From the NCBI RefSeq assembly GCF_023715605.1, contig NZ_JAMBOL010000024.1:1-49681 (forward strand): DNA of 49,681 bases, in the 5' to 3' direction. This DNA comes from Halalkalibacter oceani (lineage in GTDB: Bacteria > Bacillota > Bacilli > Bacillales > Bacillaceae_D). Both the position numbers and the translations under genes were made by a program. Below, piece after piece: positions 8,837-17,406 of this stretch (position 1 is its first letter; every line of letters begins with the position of its first letter). The notes under the pieces are model-generated. The model was given only the letters and a program-made list of their open reading frames with translations. It searched no databases and was not told where the DNA came from.

Positions 8837-10303
8837 ATGAAAACATTAATTGAACATGCGATGATTGTCACGATGAATGACTCACGTGAGGTTATCAAAC
8901 AAGGTTATCTGCTTGTGGAACAAGACCGCATTAAAGAAATCGGCGCAGGAATGTATCAAGGTAACAGGGATGGAGTGGAAATCGTCAATGGGGATAACAA
9001 CATCATCATTCCAGGTTTAATCAACGCCCATACCCATTCCTACGCCAACCTGGTAAAGGGCACGACGGAAAACATTCCGCTTGAGCTGTGGATGCTCTAT
9101 ATTATGGCCGAAGGGAAAAATATGACGAAAGAGGATTATGCGATCAATGCCGCTCTTGGCAGTATAGAGATGCTCAAGAGCGGGACGACAACCTTCCTCG
9201 ATCATCTTGCGCAGGATACTGACGGGATGAAAACAGTTGCTGCTGAATATAAAAAGGCGGGAATTCGCGCTGTTCTGACGCCAATGTTTGGCGACCGGGC
9301 GTATGCCGACAGCTTGCCGGAAGCCCTTCAGATCGAGCTTGGGAAGGAGCCTCATGGACCGAAGGCAGTCGGTTCAGGCTGGCAGGATAATATCGCGATG
9401 GTCGAAAGCGTCATTCAAAACGTATCCGAGCCGGACAAGGGCATTACGGTTGCCGTTGGACCTTCGGGGCCGCAGCGCTGCAGTGATGAACTGCTCGTCG
9501 CCTCGATGGAATTAGCGCAAAAATATGAGCTGCCGTGGCATACGCATCTGCTTGAAACGAAGGCCCAGGAAGTGACAGGCTATGAGCGCTACGGTCATTC
9601 AATGGTGGAGCATCTTGAAAAGCTCGGCATTTTGAATGAGTCGGTCTCTTTTGCCCACGGCGTCTGGGTCAGTGACACCGATATTGAGCTGATCGCCAAG
9701 CGAGGATCGACGATCGTCCACAATCCGACGAGTAATTTATTGCTCGGAAGTGGAGTGCTGCCCCTTATTCCACTCAAGGAGGCCGGCGTCCATATCGGCA
9801 TCGGCACGGATGGAGCGAACTGCTGCGGCTATCAATCGATGTTTGAATCAATGAAACTGGCGGCGATTCTCTCCAATACGTTCACTCCTGACTACAAGCG
9901 TTGGGTGAAGGCGGTTGATGTGCTTGAGATGGCGACGATCGGCAGTGCAAGAGCGGTCGGAATGTCTGACGAAATCGGTTCACTCGAAGCGGGTAAGAAA
10001 GCTGACTTCGTTCTATTAAATAAAGAGGTGAGCAACTTCGCTCCATTAAATGATTTAATTTGGCAGCTCGTATACGGACGGGCCGATATGGCGATCGACG
10101 CCGTTTACGTAAACGGCAAAAAGGTGGTCAGCGAACGGAAAGCGGTCGGCGTTGATGAAAAAGCGATCTTCAACAAAGCGATCGAAAATGGGGCCGACCT
10201 GCTACAGCGAAATCAAACTGAATTTGAAAAGATTAAAAACAAGGCACCTGACATCTATCATATGCTGATGAAGGTTGCTGAAATCCCAACAAAGCAAGCA
10301 TAA
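8837..10303 (+). CDS. TRZ/ATZ-family metal-dependent amidohydrolase
   Basis: 488-residue amidohydrolase-superfamily enzyme of the TRZ/ATZ/guanine-deaminase-like group (also SsnA and 5'-deoxyadenosine deaminase relatives). Metal and catalytic residues are visible: H65 and H67 in NAHTHSYANL, H235/H237 in PWHTHLLE, H274 in FAHGVW and D325 in GIGTDGAN. The N- and C-terminal segments form the usual beta-sandwich (VTMND, IIIPGLINAH, and GSLEAGKKADFVLLN late). These enzymes deaminate or dechlorinate heterocycles, or hydrolyse ring amides. It sits between the TRAP transporter and the molybdoenzyme maturation genes, consistent with heterocycle ring chemistry. RBS GGGGGAGAG precedes the ATG. Confidence 0.88.
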   Translation: MKTLIEHAMIVTMNDSREVIKQGYLLVEQDRIKEIGAGMYQGNRDGVEIVNGDNNIIIPGLINAHTHSYANLVKGTTENIPLELWMLYIMAEGKNMTKEDYAINAALGSIEMLKSGTTTFLDHLAQDTDGMKTVAAEYKKAGIRAVLTPMFGDRAYADSLPEALQIELGKEPHGPKAVGSGWQDNIAMVESVIQNVSEPDKGITVAVGPSGPQRCSDELLVASMELAQKYELPWHTHLLETKAQEVTGYERYGHSMVEHLEKLGILNESVSFAHGVWVSDTDIELIAKRGSTIVHNPTSNLLLGSGVLPLIPLKEAGVHIGIGTDGANCCGYQSMFESMKLAAILSNTFTPDYKRWVKAVDVLEMATIGSARAVGMSDEIGSLEAGKKADFVLLNKEVSNFAPLNDLIWQLVYGRADMAIDAVYVNGKKVVSERKAVGVDEKAIFNKAIENGADLLQRNQTEFEKIKNKAPDIYHMLMKVAEIPTKQA

Positions 10304-10314
10304 AAGGTGATCGT

Positions 10315-11127
10315 ATGGACATTTATCGTAAGCTGGCAGAAGCAATAGAACGGAAGGAAGGCGTGTCTCTTGTTACTATTATCGAGATTGCATCAGCAGA
10401 AGAGAGGCATCGTGAGCTGATCGGAAGGAAGCTGCTCGTTTGGATGAACGGTCAAACAGAAAGTGAATTTCCTCTTTTAGCGGAAGTGAAAACAGCCGTC
10501 TTACAATGTGTCAATGAAGCCTTTGCAAAGCGAAAATCAAAAACATATGTGATTGAAACGCGAGAGATGAGAATGGAATGCTATGTTGACGTTTTTCTCC
10601 CTCCGCTTCGTCTGATTATCGCCGGTGCCGGTCATGTGGCGGTGCCGATTGTCGAGATTGCCAAGCTTGTCGGCTTCGATGTCACCGTGATTGATGACCG
10701 GGCGGAGTATGCGATGAAAGAGAATTTTCCGGCGGCTGATGAAGTGATCTGTCAGCCTTTTCTCGACTTTTTTGCCGAGGCAAAGACGGACAAATCGACG
10801 TATGTGCTGCTTGTGACGCGCGGACATAAGCATGATGTAATGATCCTGCCGAGTCTGTTTGACAAGGAAGTCGCCTATATCGGGATGATTGGCAGCAAAA
10901 GAAGGATATCAGGCGTTTTTTCACAGTTGAAGCAGGAATATCCGAACGCTGATTTTGATCGGATTTATGCGCCGATTGGGCTTGATATTGGTGCCCAGAC
11001 TCCGGAAGAAATCGCCGTCAGCATCATTGGAGAAGTTCTGAAGGTCAAAAATGAGAAATCAGGTATTTCACTACGTGAGAAAATTCCTTACTTTATTGCC
11101 AGAGAGGAAGAGGAACAACATGAATGA
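10315..11127 (+). CDS. XdhC-type molybdoenzyme maturation factor (Rossmann part)
   Basis: 270-residue XdhC/CoxI-family protein, needed to insert sulfurated molybdenum cofactor into xanthine-dehydrogenase-type enzymes. The C-terminal two thirds is the NAD(P)-binding-like XdhC domain: LRLIIAGAGHVAVPIVEIAKLVGFDVTVIDDR (about residues 98-130), TYVLLVTRGHKHD, AYIGMIGSKRR and IYAPIGLDIGAQTPEEIAVSI. The N-terminal part corresponds only loosely to the CoxI domain. A cleaner copy of that domain is encoded as a separate protein right after it. Its stop overlaps the next start by 8 nt. Confidence 0.88.
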   Translation: MDIYRKLAEAIERKEGVSLVTIIEIASAEERHRELIGRKLLVWMNGQTESEFPLLAEVKTAVLQCVNEAFAKRKSKTYVIETREMRMECYVDVFLPPLRLIIAGAGHVAVPIVEIAKLVGFDVTVIDDRAEYAMKENFPAADEVICQPFLDFFAEAKTDKSTYVLLVTRGHKHDVMILPSLFDKEVAYIGMIGSKRRISGVFSQLKQEYPNADFDRIYAPIGLDIGAQTPEEIAVSIIGEVLKVKNEKSGISLREKIPYFIAREEEEQHE

Positions 11128-11440
11128 GCTTGGTTTTATTCAGCAGATTATGACATTACAGGATACGAATGAGCGAGCGGCGTTGGCGACCGTTATTCGG
11201 ACGAAAGGCTCGACCCCACGAAAGGTCGGAGCGAAAATGCTGATTTTTCGCAATGGCAGCATTTCCGGTACGATTGGTGGCGGCTGTGGCGAAGGTGAAG
11301 TAATTGAGAAGGGGCTGGAAGTGATCGAAAGCGGAAGTCCGGTGAGGCACAAAGTCGATTTAACGAAAGGGCTTTTCTATGAGGATGGCGGGATTTGCGG
11401 CGGCATTCAGGAAATTTTTATCGAAGCGATCGGACGGTAA
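11120..11440 (+). CDS. XdhC/CoxI N-terminal-domain protein
   Basis: 106-residue stand-alone CoxI/XdhC N-terminal domain. It reads ALATVIRTKGSTPRKVGAKMLIF, then GTIGGGCGEGEVIEKGLEVI, the conserved CoxI block with the Cys in GGGCGEGEV. It lacks the Rossmann domain of full-length XdhC, which the overlapping preceding gene supplies. The ATG at 11120 fits the AGAGGAAGAGGAAC site; an upstream frame opening at 11051 lies in the previous gene. The two proteins probably act together on the adjacent molybdoenzyme. Confidence 0.82.
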   Translation: MNELGFIQQIMTLQDTNERAALATVIRTKGSTPRKVGAKMLIFRNGSISGTIGGGCGEGEVIEKGLEVIESGSPVRHKVDLTKGLFYEDGGICGGIQEIFIEAIGR

Positions 11441-11446
11441 GGCAAA

Positions 11447-12052
11447 ATGAATTCGGCTATTTTATTAGCTGCCGGACAATCCTCGCGGATGGGAAGCCTG
11501 AAGGCGCTGCTTCCATGGGGCGGCCGCACGTTACTGGAGAAGCAGCTGGACGAGCTGGTTCAATCAACGATTGATGAAGTCGTGGTGGTGCTTGGCTTTC
11601 AGGCCGATTTGCTAAAGCCGCTGATACTGGAAGCGACAAGAGACTTCGCAACGAAGCTGACCATTAAAATCAGGATCAATCGACATTATGAAGCAGGAAA
11701 AACAAGCTCGATCCGGCTTGGGATGAAGCATTTGGCAAAGGCAAGCGACAATGTCCTCATCATCGGTGTTGATCAGCCTGTGCGGGCAGTCACAATTAAT
11801 ACGTTGTTAAGCTCGCGGGCTGAGCTTGCGATTCCGGTCTATCAAGGGAGAAAAGGCCACCCCCCTCTTTTTGCCTCCTCCCTGTACAAGAAGCTTGAGG
11901 CGATCACTGAGGAAACGGAGGGGCTTCGTGCCGTGATCCGCCATCATCCGGGCTGTCAGCTTATTGAGGTCGGACAGCCTCAAATTTTGCTTAATTTAAA
12001 CGAACAGTCGCAGTATGAACAAGCCATCGCCCGACAGCTGGATGGCTACTAA
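11447..12052 (+). CDS. Molybdenum cofactor nucleotidyltransferase (MocA/PucB-like)
   Basis: 201-residue NTP-transferase. The N-terminal nucleotide-binding loop is LLAAGQSSRMGSLKALLPWGGRTLLE. GVDQP supplies the metal-binding Asp, and GRKGHPPLF is the MocA-family active-site segment. MocA attaches CMP to molybdopterin, giving the MCD cofactor form used by many three-subunit molybdenum hydroxylases; PucB is the Bacillus relative in purine catabolism. The location directly before the enzyme's subunits supports a dedicated maturation role. Confidence 0.88.
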   Translation: MNSAILLAAGQSSRMGSLKALLPWGGRTLLEKQLDELVQSTIDEVVVVLGFQADLLKPLILEATRDFATKLTIKIRINRHYEAGKTSSIRLGMKHLAKASDNVLIIGVDQPVRAVTINTLLSSRAELAIPVYQGRKGHPPLFASSLYKKLEAITEETEGLRAVIRHHPGCQLIEVGQPQILLNLNEQSQYEQAIARQLDGY

Positions 12053-12069
12053 TCAGGAGGAGATCACAC

Positions 12070-12942
12070 GTGTTTATCAACGAGATTGAATATCATAACC
12101 CGACAAGCGTCGATGCACTTTTAGCCTGTCTTGACCAATATGGGGAGGATGGCAAGCTGTTGGCGGGAGGGACGGATTTAATTTTGCAAATGAAATTCAA
12201 GCGCTGGTCCCAGCAGCACATTATTAATGTCAAGAGCATACCTGAATTAAAAAAAATCGAAACATCCGATTCTTATTTGGAGATCGGCTGTAACACCACG
12301 TTAAGTGAGCTGCTTGATCATGATGGCGTGAAAAGCTTATATCCGGCTTTATGGCAGGCAATTTATGAGCTGGCTGACCGCCAAATTCGCAACCGCGGAA
12401 CCTTGGTTGGAAATGTGTGCAACGCTTCTCCAGCTGCAGATGCAAATACGGCGCTGCTTATTTATCATTCGGAGGTGCATATTCAGTCTTCCGCGGACTC
12501 AAAGATCGTGCCGATTTCTGAATTTTGGCTCGGTCCAAGTAAGACGATTCTTAAGCCGAATGAATTTGTTCGCGCCATTAGGCTGCCACTTCCGGGAGAA
12601 CGGGCCTTTTCTAGCTTTCAAAAGCTAGGGAGAACGTATGACGATATTGCGATTATTAACGCTGCGGTTAGTGTGGAGCTGGATGAAGCAGGTCAATGTA
12701 CTGGAGCGCGAATTGCGATGGGGGCGGTTGGACCGACAACGCTCCAGGCACCGCTGGCGTCAGCTCACCTTCTCGGCAAGCGCTTAGACAAGACGGTGAT
12801 AGAGGAAGCGGCCAAGATGGCCAGCGACGAGGCAAGTCCGATTACAGACGTGCGAGCTAGTGCCACTTATCGGAGAAAAATGGTCAGCGTTTTAGTCGCC
12901 CGGGCGTTACACGACATCGTGCTTCGATCAGAAGAAAACTAA
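12070..12942 (+). CDS. Molybdenum hydroxylase FAD-binding subunit (CoxM/XdhB type)
   Basis: 290-residue medium subunit of a xanthine-dehydrogenase-family enzyme. FAD-binding blocks are LLAGGTDLILQMKF (about residues 35-48) and IRNRGTLVGNVCNASPAADANTALLIY (about residues 111-137); a CO-dehydrogenase-type C-terminal domain follows with SFQKLGRTYDDIAIINAAV. It passes electrons from the iron-sulfur subunit to the final acceptor. GTG start at 12070 lies behind AGGAGGAG. It is first in the order FAD, 2Fe-2S, Mo. Confidence 0.92.
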   Translation: MFINEIEYHNPTSVDALLACLDQYGEDGKLLAGGTDLILQMKFKRWSQQHIINVKSIPELKKIETSDSYLEIGCNTTLSELLDHDGVKSLYPALWQAIYELADRQIRNRGTLVGNVCNASPAADANTALLIYHSEVHIQSSADSKIVPISEFWLGPSKTILKPNEFVRAIRLPLPGERAFSSFQKLGRTYDDIAIINAAVSVELDEAGQCTGARIAMGAVGPTTLQAPLASAHLLGKRLDKTVIEEAAKMASDEASPITDVRASATYRRKMVSVLVARALHDIVLRSEEN

Positions 12943-12958
12943 TGAGAGAGTGATCATA

Positions 12959-13429
12959 ATGAAGGATATGAAAGTGAATGGAGAGTTCTATGAGCTGGCT
13001 GCTCCAGCGAACCGGACCTTGCTTGAATACGTAAGAAGGGATTTGCAGCTGACCGGTGGAAAAGAAAGCTGCGGTACCGGCGATTGCGGAAGCTGCTCGA
13101 TGCTTGTTGATGGTGAGGTCGTCAAGTCCTGCCTCGTTTTGGCGGCCGAGTGTGAAAACAGTGAGATTACGACGGTGGAAGGATTGGCGTCAGAAGGGGC
13201 ATTGCATCCGATTCAGGAAGCATTCGTCAAGCATTGGGGGACGCAATGCGGCTATTGCACACCGGGATTTGTCATGGCGACAAAGGCATTACTTGACCGT
13301 AATCCAAATCCGACTGAAGAAGAAATCAAGCATGAAACTGCAGGGAATTTATGCCGCTGTACGGGGTATGTAAAAATTATTGATGCCGTCAAGGAAGCTG
13401 CAGCCGTGCTACAGGAAAAGAGGGGTTAG
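12959..13429 (+). CDS. Molybdenum hydroxylase 2x[2Fe-2S] subunit (CoxS/XdhC type)
   Basis: 156-residue small subunit. The N-terminal plant-type [2Fe-2S] domain has ESCGTGDCGSCSML with a further Cys in VKSCLVL. The C-terminal four-helix [2Fe-2S] domain has CGYCTPGFVM and NLCRCTGYVKI. All eight cluster cysteines are present. ATG at 12959 is preferred over an in-frame GTG at 12950 because the GAGAG site is correctly spaced for the ATG. It carries electrons between the molybdenum site and FAD. Confidence 0.92.
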   Translation: MKDMKVNGEFYELAAPANRTLLEYVRRDLQLTGGKESCGTGDCGSCSMLVDGEVVKSCLVLAAECENSEITTVEGLASEGALHPIQEAFVKHWGTQCGYCTPGFVMATKALLDRNPNPTEEEIKHETAGNLCRCTGYVKIIDAVKEAAAVLQEKRG

Positions 13430-13430
13430 C

Positions 13431-15740
13431 ATGAAAAACGAGCCATTACAAGCGGAGAAGCATTGGCTGATCGGAAAGTCCGAACCGAAGATTGACGGGT
13501 ACCAGAAAGTGACCGGTGACTTGCGCTATATTGATGATACGGTGCTGCCGGGGATGCTCTATGGGGCGATTTTACGAAGTCCGCACAGTCACGCGCGCAT
13601 TCGCAAAATCGATACGGGCAAGGCGGAAGCATTAAAAGGCGTTCGCGCTGTCATTACGGCTGCTGATACGGAAAAGGTCAAGTTCAGCTTCAGACCGGAA
13701 CAGGCAGACAACCTCGTGCTTTGTGATGAGTATGTGCGCTTTATCGGCGACGAAGTGGCGGCTGTTGCGGCCGAGACACCGGAAATTGCCGAACAGGCGC
13801 TTGAATTGATCGAAGTCGACTATGAAATGCTGCCGGCGGTGTATCACTATCAGGATGCCTTGAAGGAAGAGAGCGCTCGTGTTCATCAGGAAGCAGACAG
13901 CAATATTGCTCATGAGATGCATACGGAATATGGGGATGTGGAGGCGGCATTTGCCAAGGCCGCTTATATTTATGAGGATCATTTTGAGACGTCGAAGCAG
14001 GCGCATTGCTGCCTGGAAACAAGAGCGTGTATCGCTGAATTCGATCAGTCCGGCCGGTTAACGGTTCGCTCGCAAACACAGACTCCCCATACTTTGAGGA
14101 AGGAACTGGCGATGGTGCTTAATTTGCCGATCTCGCAAGTAAGAGTGATTCGGATGCCGGTAGGCGGCGGGTTTGGCAACCGGCTTGTGATGGATATGAA
14201 GGAGCCGATTGCTGCATTTTTGGCGAAAAAGACGAAAAAGCCTGTACGGATTTCGAATTCCCGGCAGGAGGAATTTATGACGGCACGGCCGCGCTACCCG
14301 TATCAGATTACATTGAAAACCGCGGTTACGAAAGAAGGGGAAATCATCGCCCGTCATTGCACGGCAACGGTCGATAACGGGGCTTATAATGATAAGGGAC
14401 CAAATACGATGAGCTATTGTGAAAACGTGAATTCCTGCTTTTATCGAGTGCCAAATACGAAGTTTGACGGCTATATCGCCTATACGAACAATCAATATTG
14501 TACAGGGTTTCGCGGCTTCGGCAATCCGCAAATCACGTTTGCGATTGAATCACAAATGGATTTGATTGCTGATCGCTTAGGCATCGATCCCGCTCGCTTT
14601 AGACTGCTGAATGCCCATTCACGCGATGAAGTAACGAGCAGCGGGAAGATCATTGATACGGAATCAATGAGGGACACGCTGGAGGTGGCGATGGAAAAGG
14701 CGCGATGGCAGGAAAAGCGCGAGCTGTACGCAAAGCAGCCGGAGAATGCGACGAAGCGGCGGGGAATCGGTCTTGCCTGCATGCTGCAATCAGGAGGCGG
14801 CAGCCGCGGTTACGGCTTCAACTCGACGGAGGCCTTCGTGAAGATTTCAGAGGAAGGCCAGGTGACGATTATTACACCGGCGGTTGAAATCGGCCAGGGG
14901 CCGCAGACGGCGATGGCGCAAATTGCCGGCGAAGTGCTCGGAGTACCATCGCGCTCCATCCACATCATCGATCATGATACGGATATTATTCCGTTTGATT
15001 TAGGGACATGGGGCAGCCGGACAACCTTTGTCAACGGCATCGCCGTCCAGGAAGCGGCTGAACAGGCAAGAAACGAATTATTGGAGCTTGCCGGTAAGAT
15101 GTTCGCTCTTCCTCCGGCTGATCTCATCTGCCGTGATGGAAAAATTGGCCCCGCCGATCAATGGGAGAAGGCGGTTGACTTCGCCGAGGTGACAAGATAC
15201 GCCGCCTATACGGAAGGAAGGACGGTTTCCGGAAAAGGACGCTTCTTTGATCCGGAGGCGCCGAAATTCAAACGCGGGGAAGGCTCACATAACTTTCCGA
15301 ATCTCGTTTACGGCTGTCAGATTGCCGAGGTGGAGGTCGATGTCGAAACCGGACAGGTGAAGGTCCTGAACATTGTCGCCGCTCATGATGTCGGTAAGGC
15401 GATCAATCCAAAAGCGGTTGAGGGTCAATTAGAAGGCGGTATTATTCAAGGCGTCGGTTACGCCCTGACAGAGGGTGTCGTTGAACAAGAGGGAAGAAAC
15501 CGTAATCCGAGCTTTTTGGATTATAAAATTTTATCCAGCTCAGACATCCCGGAAATGGAGATCATCATTGTTGAGGATTTGGAAAATAAGGGGCCGTTTA
15601 AGGCGAAAGGCGTCGGCGAGCAGGGAATCGTCCCAACCGCTCCGGCCATTGCCAATGCGATTTCCAACGCGATTGGCGCCCGCATCTATGATTTACCGAT
15701 GAAACCGGAAAAAATCCTGTCCGCACTCGGACAGCTATAA
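13431..15740 (+). CDS. Molybdenum hydroxylase large (Mo-binding) subunit
   Basis: 769-residue catalytic subunit of the xanthine dehydrogenase/CO dehydrogenase large-subunit family. It begins IGKSEPKIDGYQKVTGDLRYIDD, the usual hammerhead-domain start. Molybdopterin-binding landmarks include MPVGGGFGNR near residue 245, TGFRGFGNPQ near residue 360 (FRGFG as in xanthine dehydrogenase, not the CoxL AYRCSFR active-site loop) and KGVGEQGIVPTAPAIANAI near the C-terminus, whose Glu is the catalytic base. It therefore probably hydroxylates an N-heterocycle or aldehyde rather than CO. The start at 13431 follows AAAGAGGGG; a longer frame lies inside the small-subunit gene. The substrate cannot be told from sequence; purines, nicotinate-like acids and others all use this fold. 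Confidence 0.92.
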   Translation: MKNEPLQAEKHWLIGKSEPKIDGYQKVTGDLRYIDDTVLPGMLYGAILRSPHSHARIRKIDTGKAEALKGVRAVITAADTEKVKFSFRPEQADNLVLCDEYVRFIGDEVAAVAAETPEIAEQALELIEVDYEMLPAVYHYQDALKEESARVHQEADSNIAHEMHTEYGDVEAAFAKAAYIYEDHFETSKQAHCCLETRACIAEFDQSGRLTVRSQTQTPHTLRKELAMVLNLPISQVRVIRMPVGGGFGNRLVMDMKEPIAAFLAKKTKKPVRISNSRQEEFMTARPRYPYQITLKTAVTKEGEIIARHCTATVDNGAYNDKGPNTMSYCENVNSCFYRVPNTKFDGYIAYTNNQYCTGFRGFGNPQITFAIESQMDLIADRLGIDPARFRLLNAHSRDEVTSSGKIIDTESMRDTLEVAMEKARWQEKRELYAKQPENATKRRGIGLACMLQSGGGSRGYGFNSTEAFVKISEEGQVTIITPAVEIGQGPQTAMAQIAGEVLGVPSRSIHIIDHDTDIIPFDLGTWGSRTTFVNGIAVQEAAEQARNELLELAGKMFALPPADLICRDGKIGPADQWEKAVDFAEVTRYAAYTEGRTVSGKGRFFDPEAPKFKRGEGSHNFPNLVYGCQIAEVEVDVETGQVKVLNIVAAHDVGKAINPKAVEGQLEGGIIQGVGYALTEGVVEQEGRNRNPSFLDYKILSSSDIPEMEIIIVEDLENKGPFKAKGVGEQGIVPTAPAIANAISNAIGARIYDLPMKPEKILSALGQL

Positions 15741-15758
15741 AAAGAGGGATAGCTCCGG

Positions 15759-15803
15759 AGCCCGACTTAAAAGGTTTGATTTCCCTTTTGAGTCGGGCTT
15801 TTC
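15759..15803 (+). terminator. Terminator of the molybdoenzyme operon
   Basis: AGCCCGACT at 15759-15767 pairs with AGTCGGGCT at 15791-15799; the inner AAAAGG/CCTTTT extends the stem and a T-run follows. It ends the long transcript that probably starts at the TRAP genes. Confidence 0.92.
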
Positions 15804-15962
15804 GCCGAATAAAGCCTTTGCCATTTGGCCATAGTGATCGGACAAAACATTTTCCTCGTTCCCTTCCTGATAATAAGACGAGCCTATTTCTGACGAAAAG
15901 AAGGATAAGCGCCGTTTCAAAAATCAGCTTTTTACATGTTATGTAGCAAGGAGCTGATGAAA

Positions 15963-16238
15963 ATGGAAGCAGTCTTATTGTTTGCAACCGTCATTTCGCC
16001 AGTAATTTTAGCGCTGGTTGAATTGATCAAACGTTCCGTCTCTTTTCCGAAGAATTATGTTCCAGCAGTCGCTTTTGTCGTTGGCTTACTTGTTGGGGTG
16101 GTGTCCTATCCGTTCACGGATCTTTCATTAAGCTTAAGACTGTGGGCCGGCGGTCTGGCGGCATTGGCAGCAACAGGTTTGTTTGAGGTAGGGAATAACC
16201 GTGAAGGCATGACAAGGGGAATGGATGATGCAGATTAG
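15963..16238 (+). CDS. Phage-type holin (A118-holin-like)
   Basis: 91-residue membrane protein with three hydrophobic segments at about residues 4-22, 32-52 and 60-78, and a charged tail (GNNREGMTRGMDDAD). The layout and the GLFEVGNNR ending recall the A118-type phage holin family. ATG at 15963 is 9 nt after AAGGAG. The 3' end overlaps the following amidase gene, the usual holin-endolysin arrangement, yet no other phage genes lie nearby. It would permeabilise the membrane to release the amidase. It may be a relic or a domesticated lysis cassette. Confidence 0.72.
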   Translation: MEAVLLFATVISPVILALVELIKRSVSFPKNYVPAVAFVVGLLVGVVSYPFTDLSLSLRLWAGGLAALAATGLFEVGNNREGMTRGMDDAD

Positions 16239-16839
16239 GCAGGATTTCATTCCTGCTTCTAATCGTAATCGTCCAGGCACCCGGATTATCCCAACCCATC
16301 TCACCATTCATGAAACAGCGAACCGTTCAAGGGGAGCAGACGCGTTGACTCATGCCCGCTATGTCAAAGGGGAGGATGCGCAAAACCGTCAAGTCTCCTG
16401 GCATTACACCGTTGATGACCAGTATATTATTCAGCACTTACCTAATCATGAACTTGGATGGCACGCTGGTTCGGAAGGAAATCGTCAATCGCTTGGAATC
16501 GAGCTTTGTGTCAATAGTGACGGAGACTTTGAGCAAACCCAGCGCCATGCTCAATGGCTGATCGCCCGCTTAATGAGGGAGCTTTCGATTCCAATTGAAC
16601 GGGTCGTAACTCATCAGCATTGGACAGGAAAAAATTGTCCGGCGATCTTGTTGCCGACATTTAATGAATTTAAAAGGGGGGTTCTTCAAGTGAGTAATCA
16701 AACACCAAGCTCATGGGCTGAAGCCTCATGGAATAAAGCGCTAGCCAAAGGAATCATGAATACAGGGCAAGGCCCCAAAGAACCATTGACCCGAGAACAG
16801 CTCGCCGTGATTCTCGACCGGCTTGGCAAATTGGATTAG
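16225..16839 (+). CDS. N-acetylmuramoyl-L-alanine amidase (Amidase_2)
   Basis: 204-residue peptidoglycan amidase of the T7-lysozyme/CwlA/XlyA type. Zinc ligands appear as H29 in LTIHETANRS, His in VVTHQHW and Cys in KNCPAIL; VSWHYTVDDQYIIQHLPNHELGWHAG and QSLGIELCVN are family core segments. After about residue 155 a linker leads to a short C-terminal domain (SSWAEASWNKALAKGIMNTG, LTREQLAVILDRLG) resembling an S-layer-homology-like wall-binding repeat. There is no signal peptide, so export depends on the overlapping holin. Start at 16225, or 16228, after AAGGGGA. Confidence 0.88.
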   Translation: MMQIRQDFIPASNRNRPGTRIIPTHLTIHETANRSRGADALTHARYVKGEDAQNRQVSWHYTVDDQYIIQHLPNHELGWHAGSEGNRQSLGIELCVNSDGDFEQTQRHAQWLIARLMRELSIPIERVVTHQHWTGKNCPAILLPTFNEFKRGVLQVSNQTPSSWAEASWNKALAKGIMNTGQGPKEPLTREQLAVILDRLGKLD

Positions 16840-16927
16840 GGGTTTTGGAAAGAGAGAGTGGAGTCAGTCAGGAAGAGGCAGGAACGGCTTACTCCCTAGC
16901 GATACGGTGGTTTTGTGCCGCGAAAAG

Positions 16928-16955
16928 TGAGCAGGAAGAACGGATTTCCTGCTCA
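16928..16955. terminator. Hairpin between convergent amidase and XRE genes
   Basis: TGAGCAGGAA at 16928-16937 pairs with TTCCTGCTCA at 16946-16955, a perfect 10-bp stem with an 8-nt loop. T-runs on both sides are short, so it may be a bidirectional terminator of modest strength. Confidence 0.5.
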
Positions 16956-17014
16956 TTGATTTCCCTCCCTGTTGGAGATGAGTTTCACTTTTTCAGCAGC
17001 TTTGCATTCGTACT

Positions 17015-17251
17015 CTAGGAACTCTGTAAGTAGTCCGTTCCAGTTTGATCACATTTCTCCTCGTATTCCCATAAATCTTCGATGGAACAATCTAAATATT
17101 TCGCCAGCCTGAAGGCTTCTTCCAGCTTTGGATAGGCTGCTCCATTGACCCAGTTGCTAAAACGCTGCGCACTAATGTCTAATGTCTTAGTCACTTCATT
17201 TTGTCTTTTTTCTAATTCTGCCAATTTTATGCGGATTTTTGGTTTTAACAT
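17015..17251 (-). CDS. Small XRE-family HTH regulator
   Basis: 78-residue Cro/C1-type helix-turn-helix protein. The helix-turn-helix core is KRQNEVTKTLDISAQRFSNWVNGAAYPKLEEAFRLAKYLDCSIEDLWEYEE. The start at 17251 is chosen because GGAGGGA precedes it on the minus strand; an upstream frame to 17320 lacks a site. It is divergent from the NIPSNAP gene and convergent with the lysis pair. It resembles phage and small chromosomal repressors, so it may be a remnant of the same element as the holin/amidase. Confidence 0.82.
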   Translation of the reverse strand: MLKPKIRIKLAELEKRQNEVTKTLDISAQRFSNWVNGAAYPKLEEAFRLAKYLDCSIEDLWEYEEKCDQTGTDYLQSS

Positions 17252-17291
17252 CCTGTTCCCTCCACTCAACAAAAAAATGTCCCTCTCCTTC

Positions 17292-17320
17292 AGTTTAGTA
17301 TGTTCTATCTTGGTTCGCAA
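17292..17320 (-). promoter_or_regulatory. Promoter of the XRE gene
   Basis: On the minus strand TTGCGA (17315-17320) and TAAACT (17292-17297) are separated by 17 bp, each 4/6 to the sigma-A consensus, about 40 nt before the start codon. Confidence 0.45.
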
Positions 17321-17379
17321 TCTGCTCTACAAATATATCTAGAAAAATGTTATCGGAAAGAAGATTTTAGCAGGAAATG

Positions 17380-17388
17380 TGTTATAAT
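17380..17388 (+). promoter_or_regulatory. Extended -10 promoter of the NIPSNAP gene
   Basis: TGTTATAAT: a perfect TATAAT at 17383-17388 with an upstream TG (extended -10). No good -35 element is seen. It is 46 nt before the NIPSNAP start. Confidence 0.6.
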
Positions 17389-17406
17389 AATTAGAAATAG
17401 TGTTTA

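Noticed and set aside
14058-14531. Minus-strand frame of 157 residues
   Set aside because: Shadow of the molybdoenzyme large-subunit gene.
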